Source: an uncultured Ruminococcus sp. (GTDB lineage: Bacteria > Bacillota > Clostridia > Oscillospirales > Ruminococcaceae). Taken from it: a stretch of DNA of 19,527 bases. Shown piece after piece: positions 1 to 6,224 of this stretch. Made by a program: the position numbers and the translations under genes. The notes under the pieces are model-generated. The model worked only from the letters and a program-made list of their open reading frames with translations, had not been told where the DNA came from and made no database searches. Numbering within the stretch: the first letter of the stretch is position 1; each line of letters starts with the position of its first letter. Where the stretch lies: the NCBI GenBank assembly GCA_900752785.1, contig CAADWP010000142.1, positions 1-19,527 on the forward strand, given 5' to 3'.

Positions 1-3
1 AAA

Positions 4-345
4 TTATTTAGCCGAATAGCAAGCTTTAAACTGAACGGGAGAAAGATAACTGAGAGAGCTGTGAATACGAAAAGTATTGAACCAATGAACATAATCATCG
101 AGTTCAAATTTTAATTGATCAAGAGAATCAAAAGTTTTATTCATGACAAATTCAGTTTTGAAAATTTTGTATGTAGCTTCGGCAACGGCGTTATCGTAAG
201 GACAGCCCTTATGACTCGGCGATCTTGTAATTTTAAAAGCGTCGATTAGCTCGTCTATCAGCTTATTTTTAAATTCATTCCCTCTGTCAGTATGGAATAT
301 ATTCACCTTTGAAAGATTCACGCTGCTGCTCAGAAAAGCGTCGAT
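4..345 (-). pseudogene. IS3-family (IS150-like) transposase, C-terminal fragment
   Basis: This is the 3' part of an IS3-family orfB, the DDE integrase-type transposase (rve fold). Visible motifs are the second catalytic Asp in FHTDRGNEF, the block SHKGCPYDNAVAEATYK that carries the final catalytic Glu, and the usual C-terminal HSSLSYLSPVQFK. The natural stop is at 4-6. The upstream half of the protein, including the first catalytic Asp, is absent. Homology stops near 340-350, where the sequence becomes the neighbouring integrase gene read in another frame; the open frame runs on to 384 only by chance. No terminal inverted repeat or orfA is seen inside the window. It is a dead IS remnant and cannot transpose. 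Confidence 0.85.
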
Positions 346-1018
346 AGGACTTTGTGATCGAAACCGTCTGTTTCTCAAAGTCAAAATCGGCAGGAGTCAG
401 GGCAAGAAGCTCGCCCTCACGGATTCCACACCAGTAGAGCATCTCGAAAGCGTAAAATGAAATGGGCTTGTCCATCATTACCTCGGCAAAGCACTTGTAT
501 TCCTTCTGTGTCCAAAAGAGCATTTCACGGTTTTTAGCCTTGCCCATATTGCCTGCCTTAGCAGCAGGATTGCTCGGTAATCCGTAAAACTTGACCGCAT
601 AGTTGAATATGGCACTAAGCTGATTGTGGAGCGTTTTCAGATACACAGGCGAGTACGGTTTGCCTGTTTTGGTTGAGCCTTCGAGCATTTCATTCTGCCA
701 CGCTATCACATCTTTTGGCTGAATATCGCACATTTTTCTTTTTCCGAAAAACGGTATCAGCTTTGTACGGAGGATATGCTCCTTGGTGTGCCATGTGTTG
801 TCTTTCAGGCGCTTCTTCATATCCTCAAAATATATCTCCGAGAAGCTCTCAAAGGTCATATCAAGACTTGATTCCACCTTGTTCATCTGCTCACGCTCCC
901 ACGCCTGAGCTTCTTTCTTTGTGGAGAAACCACGCTTTTGTGTCTGCTTGCGTTCTCCACGGCTGTCGGTGTAGCGGTAGATCACTCGCCATTTATTGCC
1001 GTCCTTATAGACTGACAT
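287..1018 (-). pseudogene. Tyrosine recombinase/integrase of an integrative element, 3'-truncated
   Basis: This is a phage/ICE-type tyrosine integrase. It has an N-terminal arm-binding AP2-like segment (start of the protein, YKDGNKWRVIYRYTDSRGERK), a SAM-like core-binding domain (middle, around TWHTKEHILRTKLIPFFGK), and the beginning of the catalytic domain with the first catalytic Arg in CGIREGELLAL. The protein should be about 370-400 residues. Here genuine sequence stops at about SITKSYRR (near 345), and the remaining codons read through IS3 DNA out of frame. The HxxR, second His/Trp and nucleophilic Tyr are missing, so it is inactive. I chose the ATG at 1018 because GAAGGGAAG precedes it with good spacing; an upstream in-frame ATG at 1039 would overlap the excisionase-like gene. 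It is probably cotranscribed with that gene. Confidence 0.85.
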
Positions 1019-1022
1019 CACA

Positions 1023-1226
1023 TCACTTCCCTTCGCCATTCCCCGAATTACTGTTATAACAGGTTCTTTCGAGGAAGTACTGTTTGTTCACTCTGCCTGA
1101 GATCGTAATAAAGCCCTTAGCTTCAAGCTCCTTGTTGAGCTTCTGCAATATCTTATAAGCATAGGACTTGGAAACATCAAGCTCTCTGGCAACATCTTCT
1201 ACTCTCATAAAATTTTTATCTATCAT
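1023..1226 (-). CDS. Excisionase-like small helix-turn-helix protein
   Basis: A 67-residue protein with a winged/HTH DNA-binding pattern (MRVEDVARELDVSKSYAYKI followed by a QKLNKELEAKGF recognition segment). Genes of this size and type lie directly upstream of integrases in Clostridia integrative elements and act as excisionase or directionality factors, or as accessory DNA binders. The start at 1226 has an AAAGGAG ribosome binding site about 9 nt upstream. Its stop lies 5 nt before the preferred integrase start, so the two form an operon driven by the consensus promoter at 1279-1307. The gene looks intact, but its integrase partner is broken. The excisionase role is inferred from size, fold and position. 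Confidence 0.75.
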   Translation of the reverse strand: MIDKNFMRVEDVARELDVSKSYAYKILQKLNKELEAKGFITISGRVNKQYFLERTCYNSNSGNGEGK

Positions 1227-1248
1227 TCAGAGTATCTCCTTTCTATAG

Positions 1249-1268
1249 CTTAACTCTAAATCGTTAAG
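1249..1268. promoter_or_regulatory. Candidate operator: CTTAAC-8-GTTAAG inverted repeat
   Basis: A perfect 6-bp inverted repeat (CTTAAC at 1249-1254, GTTAAG at 1263-1268) with an 8-nt spacer. It lies just downstream of the -10 box of the minus-strand excisionase promoter, where a bound repressor would block transcription initiation. The adjacent Xre-type gene on the other strand is the natural candidate to bind it. This is inference from position and symmetry only. Confidence 0.4.
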
Positions 1269-1278
1269 TTCTGATTTT

Positions 1279-1307
1279 ATTATACTAAGCATATTTAGTT
1301 ATGTCAA
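1279..1307 (-). promoter_or_regulatory. Consensus promoter for the xis-int operon
   Basis: Read on the minus strand this is TTGACA (1307-1302), a 17-nt spacer, and TATAAT (1284-1279), a perfect match to the housekeeping sigma-factor consensus. It points toward the excisionase-like gene starting at 1226. Confidence 0.85.
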
Positions 1308-1348
1308 GATATTTTTTACTAAACATTTTTATTTCTACTATCTTGACA
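1302..1348. repeat. 10-bp inverted repeat spanning the two divergent -35 boxes
   Basis: TGTCAAGATA at 1302-1311 is the exact reverse complement of TATCTTGACA at 1339-1348. The two arms contain the -35 hexamers of the divergent promoters and are separated by 27 nt. A shorter pair, TTTAGT and ACTAAA, is nested around the same axis. The symmetry partly follows from having two TTGACA boxes back to back, but it extends four bases beyond them and could be a regulator site. Confidence 0.55.
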
Positions 1349-1372
1349 AACACTAAGCAGATATGTTATAAT
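1343..1372 (+). promoter_or_regulatory. Extended -10 promoter for the Xre-type repressor gene
   Basis: TTGACA at 1343-1348, an 18-nt spacer, and TATAAT at 1367-1372 preceded by TGT, which makes an extended -10. It lies about 70 nt upstream of the repressor start codon at 1441 and drives the repressor and the gene after it. Confidence 0.8.
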
Positions 1373-1440
1373 GAATTTGTGAAAAATGGCGACGTAATTT
1401 ATTTTTACGATTTGTCTGCTTGAAAAAGGAGGTCAATAAT

Positions 1441-1926
1441 ATGTCAATAGGAGAAAGAATCAGGTTCATCAGAAACCTGAGAGGTATGACACAGAAATTC
1501 TTAGGATTGCAAGTCGGTTTTTCGGAACGGACAGCCGATATTCGTATGGCACAGTATGAATCGGGTTCGAGAACTCCCAAATCCGATCTTGTGGAACAGC
1601 TTGCCGGTGCACTTGATGTATCGACCGAAGCTCTGAATGTACCGAATATCGACAGCTACACCGGGCTTATGCATACACTGTTTGCCTTAGAAGACTTGTA
1701 TGGCTTCAAGATCGACCGTCTAGACGGTGAAATATGTATCCGCATCAACAGGCAGAACGGCTCGACCTTTGCGAAAATGACAGGTCTGCTCGAACCTTGG
1801 GAGGAAATGGCTCAAAAATACCGCAACGGGGACATCAGCCGTGAGAAATACGATCAGTGGCGATACAGGTATCCGAGGTCGGAGGCAGAAGAATGGGCAG
1901 AAACGAGGAAACAGATCAATGAGTGA
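1441..1926 (+). CDS. Xre-family transcriptional repressor of an integrative element
   Basis: A 161-residue protein with an N-terminal HTH_3 domain (about residues 3-60: IGERIRFIRNLRGMTQKFLG, then a helix containing AQYESGSRTPKSDLVEQLA, then LDVSTEALN). The C-terminal part (about 65-161) has no domain I recognise and includes ALEDLYGFKIDRLDGEICIR. The ATG at 1441 is preferred because an AGGAGG lies 8 nt upstream; a TTG at 1420 in the same frame would sit upstream of that site. It is divergent from the xis-int operon and faces it across two strong promoters, the usual arrangement for an element's maintenance repressor. Its last codons overlap the next gene in ATGAGTGA, suggesting translational coupling. 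Confidence 0.85.
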   Translation: MSIGERIRFIRNLRGMTQKFLGLQVGFSERTADIRMAQYESGSRTPKSDLVEQLAGALDVSTEALNVPNIDSYTGLMHTLFALEDLYGFKIDRLDGEICIRINRQNGSTFAKMTGLLEPWEEMAQKYRNGDISREKYDQWRYRYPRSEAEEWAETRKQINE

Positions 1927-2758
1927 AATGGATGAAACTGTAATCGCTTATAAGTTCTTGCAAAACTTCATTTTATCAGAACCATTATATAAAACAGTTG
2001 AATTTGATGCAAAGTGGTATTCTTCTTTTGCGGGCTTTTCACGAATGATAGATCATGATTATTGTGACTATTGTTCTGAAAATAGTGTATTTGAATGGAA
2101 TAATGATCAATATATTCATGATACGTTTTGCAAATTGTCAGAATACAATACAGAAAGTCAAAATCCAATAATTCGTAGTATCAATGAACCACATAGAAAT
2201 CAACCATTTTTTATAGATTATCTGTTTTTCTGTACGGGATGCAAAAGAATCCATTATTATACGCTGATGTTCAAAGGTAACACTGTAACCAAAATAGGAC
2301 AATATCCATCTTTTGCTTCAAAAGAAAAACTAGAACTAAAAAAATACAATAAATTGAATATAGTTAAGAAATATTATATTGAACTTATGCACTCTGTTGA
2401 TGCGTATTCACAGCATATGGGGATAGCAGCATTTGTTTATTTGCGTAGAATATATGAACATATAGTAGAAACTGAGTATTCTAAACTATCTATGGAGAAA
2501 AATGAAAAGGCTTCTTTTGATGAAAAAATGAAAGCGGTTGACAAAGAAATACATATAATTCCAGAAGCGCTTGCTTCACAAAAAAGCAAGATATATTCCG
2601 TTTTAAGCAAGGGTATACATGAATATGATGAAGATGAATGCTATGAAATTTACCCTGTGATTAGAAACGTAATTCTGTTTATCTTAAATAGATACCTTGC
2701 ACAAAAAGAAGAACAGAAGCTCCAAGAAGATGCCCGTAAACTACTTGCTTCAAAATAA
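1919..2758 (+). CDS. Unknown AT-rich protein with paired CxxC motifs and a HEPN-like C-terminus
   Basis: A 279-residue protein that I cannot name. Two CxxC pairs (CDYC near residue 42 and CTGC near residue 105) look like one split zinc ribbon. The C-terminal half is helical (VDAYSQHMGIAAFVYLRRIY) and ends with YSVLSKGIHEYDEDECYEIYPVI. That SKGIHE block recurs at the C-termini of uncharacterised DUF4145/HEPN-like proteins as far as I recall. The ATG at 1919 overlaps the repressor stop by 8 nt and has GAGG upstream. Base composition is much more AT-rich than the upstream repressor gene, so it may be a later addition. A cargo or defence gene of the integrative element is possible; no function is claimed. 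Confidence 0.75.
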   Translation: MSEMDETVIAYKFLQNFILSEPLYKTVEFDAKWYSSFAGFSRMIDHDYCDYCSENSVFEWNNDQYIHDTFCKLSEYNTESQNPIIRSINEPHRNQPFFIDYLFFCTGCKRIHYYTLMFKGNTVTKIGQYPSFASKEKLELKKYNKLNIVKKYYIELMHSVDAYSQHMGIAAFVYLRRIYEHIVETEYSKLSMEKNEKASFDEKMKAVDKEIHIIPEALASQKSKIYSVLSKGIHEYDEDECYEIYPVIRNVILFILNRYLAQKEEQKLQEDARKLLASK

Positions 2759-2761
2759 GAA

Positions 2762-2805
2762 AAGAGCTATCCGATTCAAATACGAATCAGATAGCTCTTA
2801 TCTTT
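2762..2805 (+). terminator. Rho-independent terminator after the repressor operon
   Basis: AAGAGCTATC (2762-2771) pairs with GATAGCTCTT (2790-2799), and GATTC pairs with GAATC inside it with one C/A mismatch. The loop is 6 nt and is followed by ATCTTTTC. It begins 4 nt after the stop codon at 2758. Confidence 0.75.
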
Positions 2806-2922
2806 TCAGACAAATAATATGTTACTGTTGCCGATGATAGAGAAATGTTGCCAGATCGTTGCCATTCAGCTTAACTACGCCTTAAAAAGCACGGTATTAC
2901 GCAGTTTCAGCAAGTATTTGCA
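2806..2922. other. Intergenic junction at guaA 3' end; possible attachment-site region
   Basis: No gene is seen here. The stretch separates the integrative-element remnant from the stop codon of guaA. TTGCC occurs three times in about 40 nt (near 2830, 2850 and 2862), which could be short integrase arm sites but could be chance. The 3' end of guaA is a documented insertion target for integrative elements, so the att core would be expected at about 2920-2945. No second copy of the guaA 3' end was found in the window. Confidence 0.3.
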
Positions 2923-4476
2923 TTATTCCCACTCCACAGTTCCTGGAGGTTTTGAAGTAATATCATATACAACACGGTTAACGTGCTTGACCTCGTTAGT
3001 CATACGATTTGAAATGCGGGAGAGGATATCGTATGGAATATGAGCCCAATCGGCAGTCATAAAGTCGTCTGTAGTTATTGCGCGGATAGCAATGAGATGA
3101 TCGTATGTACGGTGATCGCCCATAACGCCGACAGTTTTTACATCGGGGAGAACAGCAAAAAATTGTTTTAATTGGCTTTCGATTCCGCTTTTTGCGATTT
3201 CATCACGAAGCACAGCGTCGGCCTCCTGAAGAATCGAAATTTTTTCTTCTGTTATTTCGCCGATAATACGAACCCCGAGTCCGGGTCCCGGGAATGGCTG
3301 TCTCCAGACAAGTTCATGAGGGATACCAAGCTTTTCGCCAACCTTGCGTACCTCGTCCTTAAAAAGATCTCCAAGAGGTTCAATAGTGCCTTCAAACTGA
3401 ATATCGTTCGGCATTTCCACCATATTATGATGAGTTTTTATAACTGCAGTGCTTCCGTGTCCCGCTTTGTTTCCTTTACCTGATTCAATGCGATCAGGAT
3501 ATATAGTACCCTGAGCAAAGAAACCGTCTGTTCCCTGTTCACGTATTTTGTTCCAGAATACGTTATAAAATTCCGTACCTATAATTTTTCGTTTTTGTTC
3601 GGGATCTGAAACTCCTTTAAGAGCGGTTAAAAACTTATCTTTGCAGTTTACACGTACAAAGTTCATATCAAAGAGTTTTGTAAAAGTATTTTCAACAAAA
3701 TCTCCCTCGTCCTTACGCATGAGTCCTTGATCTACAAAAACACAAGTAAGCTGTTTGCCGATTGCGCGGCTGAGAAGTCCGGCTGCAACGGAGGAGTCAA
3801 CGCCTCCTGAAAGACCAAGAATAACATTTTTATTTCCGATCTGCTTGCGAAGCTTTGCGACAGTGCTCTCAATAAAATCATCCATTACCCAGTCGCCCGA
3901 AAAATGGCAAACTTCATAAAGAAAATTACGGAGCATTTGTTTACCGTATTCACTGTGAGTAACTTCCGGATGAAACTGCAAAGCATAAAGTTTTCTGTCG
4001 GGATTTTCAAAAGATGCGCACGGACAATCGGCAGACTGTGAAGTAACGTAAAATCCCTCGGGGAGTTGGCTTACATAATCTCCATGGCTCATCCATACTA
4101 TATTTTTTTCCGGGATATCCTTAAAAATCGGAGTTTCATGTTTGCGGAAAATTTCAATTTTTCCGAATTCGCTTTTTTCACACGCTTCAACACGTCCTCC
4201 AAGAGTATAAGCCACTATTTGACAGCCATAGCAAAGACCAAGAATCGGTACGCCGATTTCAAATATTTCTTTTGAGATATGCGGCGAAGATTCCTCATAT
4301 ACACTGTCGGGACCGCCTGTAAAAATGATTCCCATAGGGTTAAGAGCTTTAATTTCTTCTATTGGGGTGGTATAGCTTTTGATTTCGCAGTAAACTCCGC
4401 ATTCGCGGACTCTGCGAGCGATAAGCTGGTTATACTGCCCGCCGAAATCAAGAACGATACAAAGCTGATTTGCCAT
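2923..4476 (-). CDS. guaA: GMP synthase (glutamine-hydrolysing)
   Basis: Converts XMP to GMP using glutamine and ATP, the last step of de novo guanine nucleotide synthesis in the cytosol. The 517-residue length is typical. The N-terminal class I glutamine amidotransferase has the nucleophile Cys82 in LGLCYGCQ and the His169/Glu171 pair in LQFHPEV. It is followed by the ATP-pyrophosphatase domain with PP-loop SGGVDSS starting at residue 223, and the C-terminal dimerisation domain ending in the family signature PPGTVEWE. The start at 4476 has AAAGGAG 6 nt upstream. Every key residue is present, so the gene is intact even though mobile DNA abuts its 3' end. No purine riboswitch is evident in the short leader. 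Confidence 0.98.
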   Translation of the reverse strand: MANQLCIVLDFGGQYNQLIARRVRECGVYCEIKSYTTPIEEIKALNPMGIIFTGGPDSVYEESSPHISKEIFEIGVPILGLCYGCQIVAYTLGGRVEACEKSEFGKIEIFRKHETPIFKDIPEKNIVWMSHGDYVSQLPEGFYVTSQSADCPCASFENPDRKLYALQFHPEVTHSEYGKQMLRNFLYEVCHFSGDWVMDDFIESTVAKLRKQIGNKNVILGLSGGVDSSVAAGLLSRAIGKQLTCVFVDQGLMRKDEGDFVENTFTKLFDMNFVRVNCKDKFLTALKGVSDPEQKRKIIGTEFYNVFWNKIREQGTDGFFAQGTIYPDRIESGKGNKAGHGSTAVIKTHHNMVEMPNDIQFEGTIEPLGDLFKDEVRKVGEKLGIPHELVWRQPFPGPGLGVRIIGEITEEKISILQEADAVLRDEIAKSGIESQLKQFFAVLPDVKTVGVMGDHRTYDHLIAIRAITTDDFMTADWAHIPYDILSRISNRMTNEVKHVNRVVYDITSKPPGTVEWE

Positions 4477-4513
4477 AAGTTTCTCCTTTGAATAAAAATA
4501 AAATAATAATTAC

Positions 4514-4542
4514 ATTATAGCACTTTTTTAATTAAATTGCAA
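4514..4542 (-). promoter_or_regulatory. Promoter of guaA
   Basis: On the minus strand: TTGCAA (4542-4537), a 17-nt spacer, and TATAAT (4519-4514) preceded by TGC, an extended -10. It overlaps the last codons of the upstream glycosyltransferase gene, so guaA has its own promoter and a leader of only about 30 nt. Confidence 0.75.
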
Positions 4543-5979
4543 ATGTTTTTTATAAAGAAAGTAATAAAAATATTTTTCATAATATGAAAATTCGGCTACA
4601 GAAACAAGGCTATAGCCTTTTGGCGCGATGTCAGGTTTTGGTTTTGTACTCCTCATGACTATAAAATCTGGAATTTGTTGTTCAATATAAAGATCCTGAG
4701 CGATTATCATTTCCGGAATGTTCATATTGTTACGGCAGAAATATTTAAATTCGGGAATGGTTTCCGAAGCAAGGTAAAAACCTCCGTCTATAAAGCCGTA
4801 ATTCAGCAGGGCAGGGGAGTGTTCGGATTTTATAATTTCTGAAAATTTATACTGCGGTAGATCCGATTTGTTGTATTTCATAAGATATGTATTTGGACTT
4901 CTCCAAAGGCAGAACAGAGCGCATATTGTCAGTGAAGCGCAGCGTATTACAATAGATGTTCGTTTCTTAATACTGTCAATAAGAACGGATGTTGTGATGG
5001 GAAGAAATACGGCAAGAGGCAGCGGATAATACCGGTAGCTGAGGTGTCCTCCGAAAATTGTGCTAAAGGTTATGACAAGCATAAACAGAAGCAAGAAAAA
5101 TTCTCGGAATTTTTTTTGAAAAAGGAGCGCGGCTGCTCCCAAACAAATTACAGCGGCAGGAATCCGCAGGAAAACGCAGGTGAATTTTAAACCGTCAAAA
5201 AGATTTGCAGCTATAGAAGAGGAACCGCCGTAACGAAAAAGATTATCCGCAATATATACTTCAAAAAGTTCGCAAAGAGCGTTGTTTAATGCGAAATATA
5301 GCATGATCGGGGCTGTTAAGGCAGCTGCGCCGAGGAAAGCGTTCAAAATACCGTAAATAAGCTCCTTTAAGGATTCCGTTCTCAATGACAAAAAGATTGC
5401 CGATATAAAGAATGCTGCATATAAGCCGACAAGAGAGAATTTTATCCAGAAAACCGCCGCTGCAAGAACTCCCGAACAGAACCACTGTTTTTTTGTCAGA
5501 GGGATGCCGCTGCGAAAAGCGCTGAAAATCGTGTAAACGGAGAAAACAAGCAGCGGAAGGCAAAATTCTTCGGCGCTGTCTCCGTGACAGAATGCCCCAG
5601 AACTGTAAACGATCATGGATATCAACGGTATTACGGCAATATGTCGACGGTCACAGAAATTGCAGATAATGTGGAACGAGACGATTAAAAAGACTGAACA
5701 GGCGAAAATCTCAAGCAGAAAAACACCGAAAAAGCTGCTGTTGGAAACGACTGCCGCTGCGGCGTGAAAAAAGTAGATCAGAGGTCCCTTTTGTTCGTAA
5801 AGATCACGATATGGAACAGCGCCGTGAAGCATTGCTCGTCCTATCGTAAGATATGTATTTGCGTCTACCCAGTCGTTTATCGGATAAAGTATTGAGGATT
5901 TGGAACAGATCGTTATTGTAAGAGCTGCTGTTACAAAAATAAATACGGTTTCCCTCAATGTTATTCTGCACACTTTCAT
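4528..5979 (-). CDS. Polytopic GT-C type glycosyltransferase (ArnT/PMT-like)
   Basis: A 483-residue integral membrane protein with roughly ten hydrophobic segments and a C-terminal soluble part of about 130 residues. The first extracytoplasmic loop reads NDWVDANTYLTIGRAMLHG and continues VPYRDLYEQKGPLIYFF. An acidic residue after TM1 and a Y-x-KGPLIY patch match the GT-C / glycosyltransferase 39 layout, in which a polyprenyl-phosphate sugar is transferred outside the membrane. The acceptor is unknown; wall polymer or surface glycan modification is likely. The ATG at 5979 is preferred because GGAGGTG lies 6 nt upstream; the open frame continues to an ATG at 6027 without such a site. It is codirectional with guaA but separately promoted. 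Confidence 0.75.
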   Translation of the reverse strand: MKVCRITLRETVFIFVTAALTITICSKSSILYPINDWVDANTYLTIGRAMLHGAVPYRDLYEQKGPLIYFFHAAAAVVSNSSFFGVFLLEIFACSVFLIVSFHIICNFCDRRHIAVIPLISMIVYSSGAFCHGDSAEEFCLPLLVFSVYTIFSAFRSGIPLTKKQWFCSGVLAAAVFWIKFSLVGLYAAFFISAIFLSLRTESLKELIYGILNAFLGAAALTAPIMLYFALNNALCELFEVYIADNLFRYGGSSSIAANLFDGLKFTCVFLRIPAAVICLGAAALLFQKKFREFFLLLFMLVITFSTIFGGHLSYRYYPLPLAVFLPITTSVLIDSIKKRTSIVIRCASLTICALFCLWRSPNTYLMKYNKSDLPQYKFSEIIKSEHSPALLNYGFIDGGFYLASETIPEFKYFCRNNMNIPEMIIAQDLYIEQQIPDFIVMRSTKPKPDIAPKGYSLVSVAEFSYYEKYFYYFLYKKHLQFN

Positions 5980-6017
5980 ATTTTCACCTCCAACAAATAT
6001 ATTACCATATCCTGAGC

Positions 6018-6046
6018 ATAATATCAAGAGTCTATCCTTTGTGCAA
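6018..6046 (-). promoter_or_regulatory. Candidate promoter of the glycosyltransferase gene
   Basis: On the minus strand: TTGCAC (6046-6041), a 17-nt spacer, and TATTAT (6023-6018), about 40 nt upstream of the start at 5979. A second, overlapping possibility is TTGATA with TAATAT further downstream. Confidence 0.5.
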
Positions 6047-6070
6047 AATTTATAAATTATGTATTAATCG

Positions 6071-6099
6071 TTGACATATTGTAGAATATATGGTATAAT
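6071..6099 (+). promoter_or_regulatory. Consensus promoter of the secreted dockerin protein gene
   Basis: TTGACA (6071-6076), a 17-nt spacer, and TATAAT (6094-6099) preceded by TGG, so both the classical and extended -10 elements are consensus. The transcript would carry a leader of about 120 nt (6105-6224), in which I see no recognisable riboswitch or stable hairpin. It is divergent from the glycosyltransferase promoter. Confidence 0.85.
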
Positions 6100-6224
6100 A
6101 AATTTATTATTTAGGCGGTTTATTATTGCTCCATCAGATAACTCTTGAAAAAATAGAAGAATTATATGAAGATTGGGGATAGATATTATAAGCTGCTTCG
6201 TGACGACTTTTAAGGAGGGGTTAT

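Noticed and set aside
4477..4527. Purine riboswitch upstream of guaA
   Set aside because: The leader is only about 30 nt from the promoter to the start codon and has no aptamer-like structure.
6126..6181. Short plus-strand frame reading LHQITLEKIEELYEDWG in the leader of the dockerin protein gene
   Set aside because: Looks protein-like, but has only a TTG start without a good ribosome binding site and is about 19 codons; too weak to call a leader peptide.
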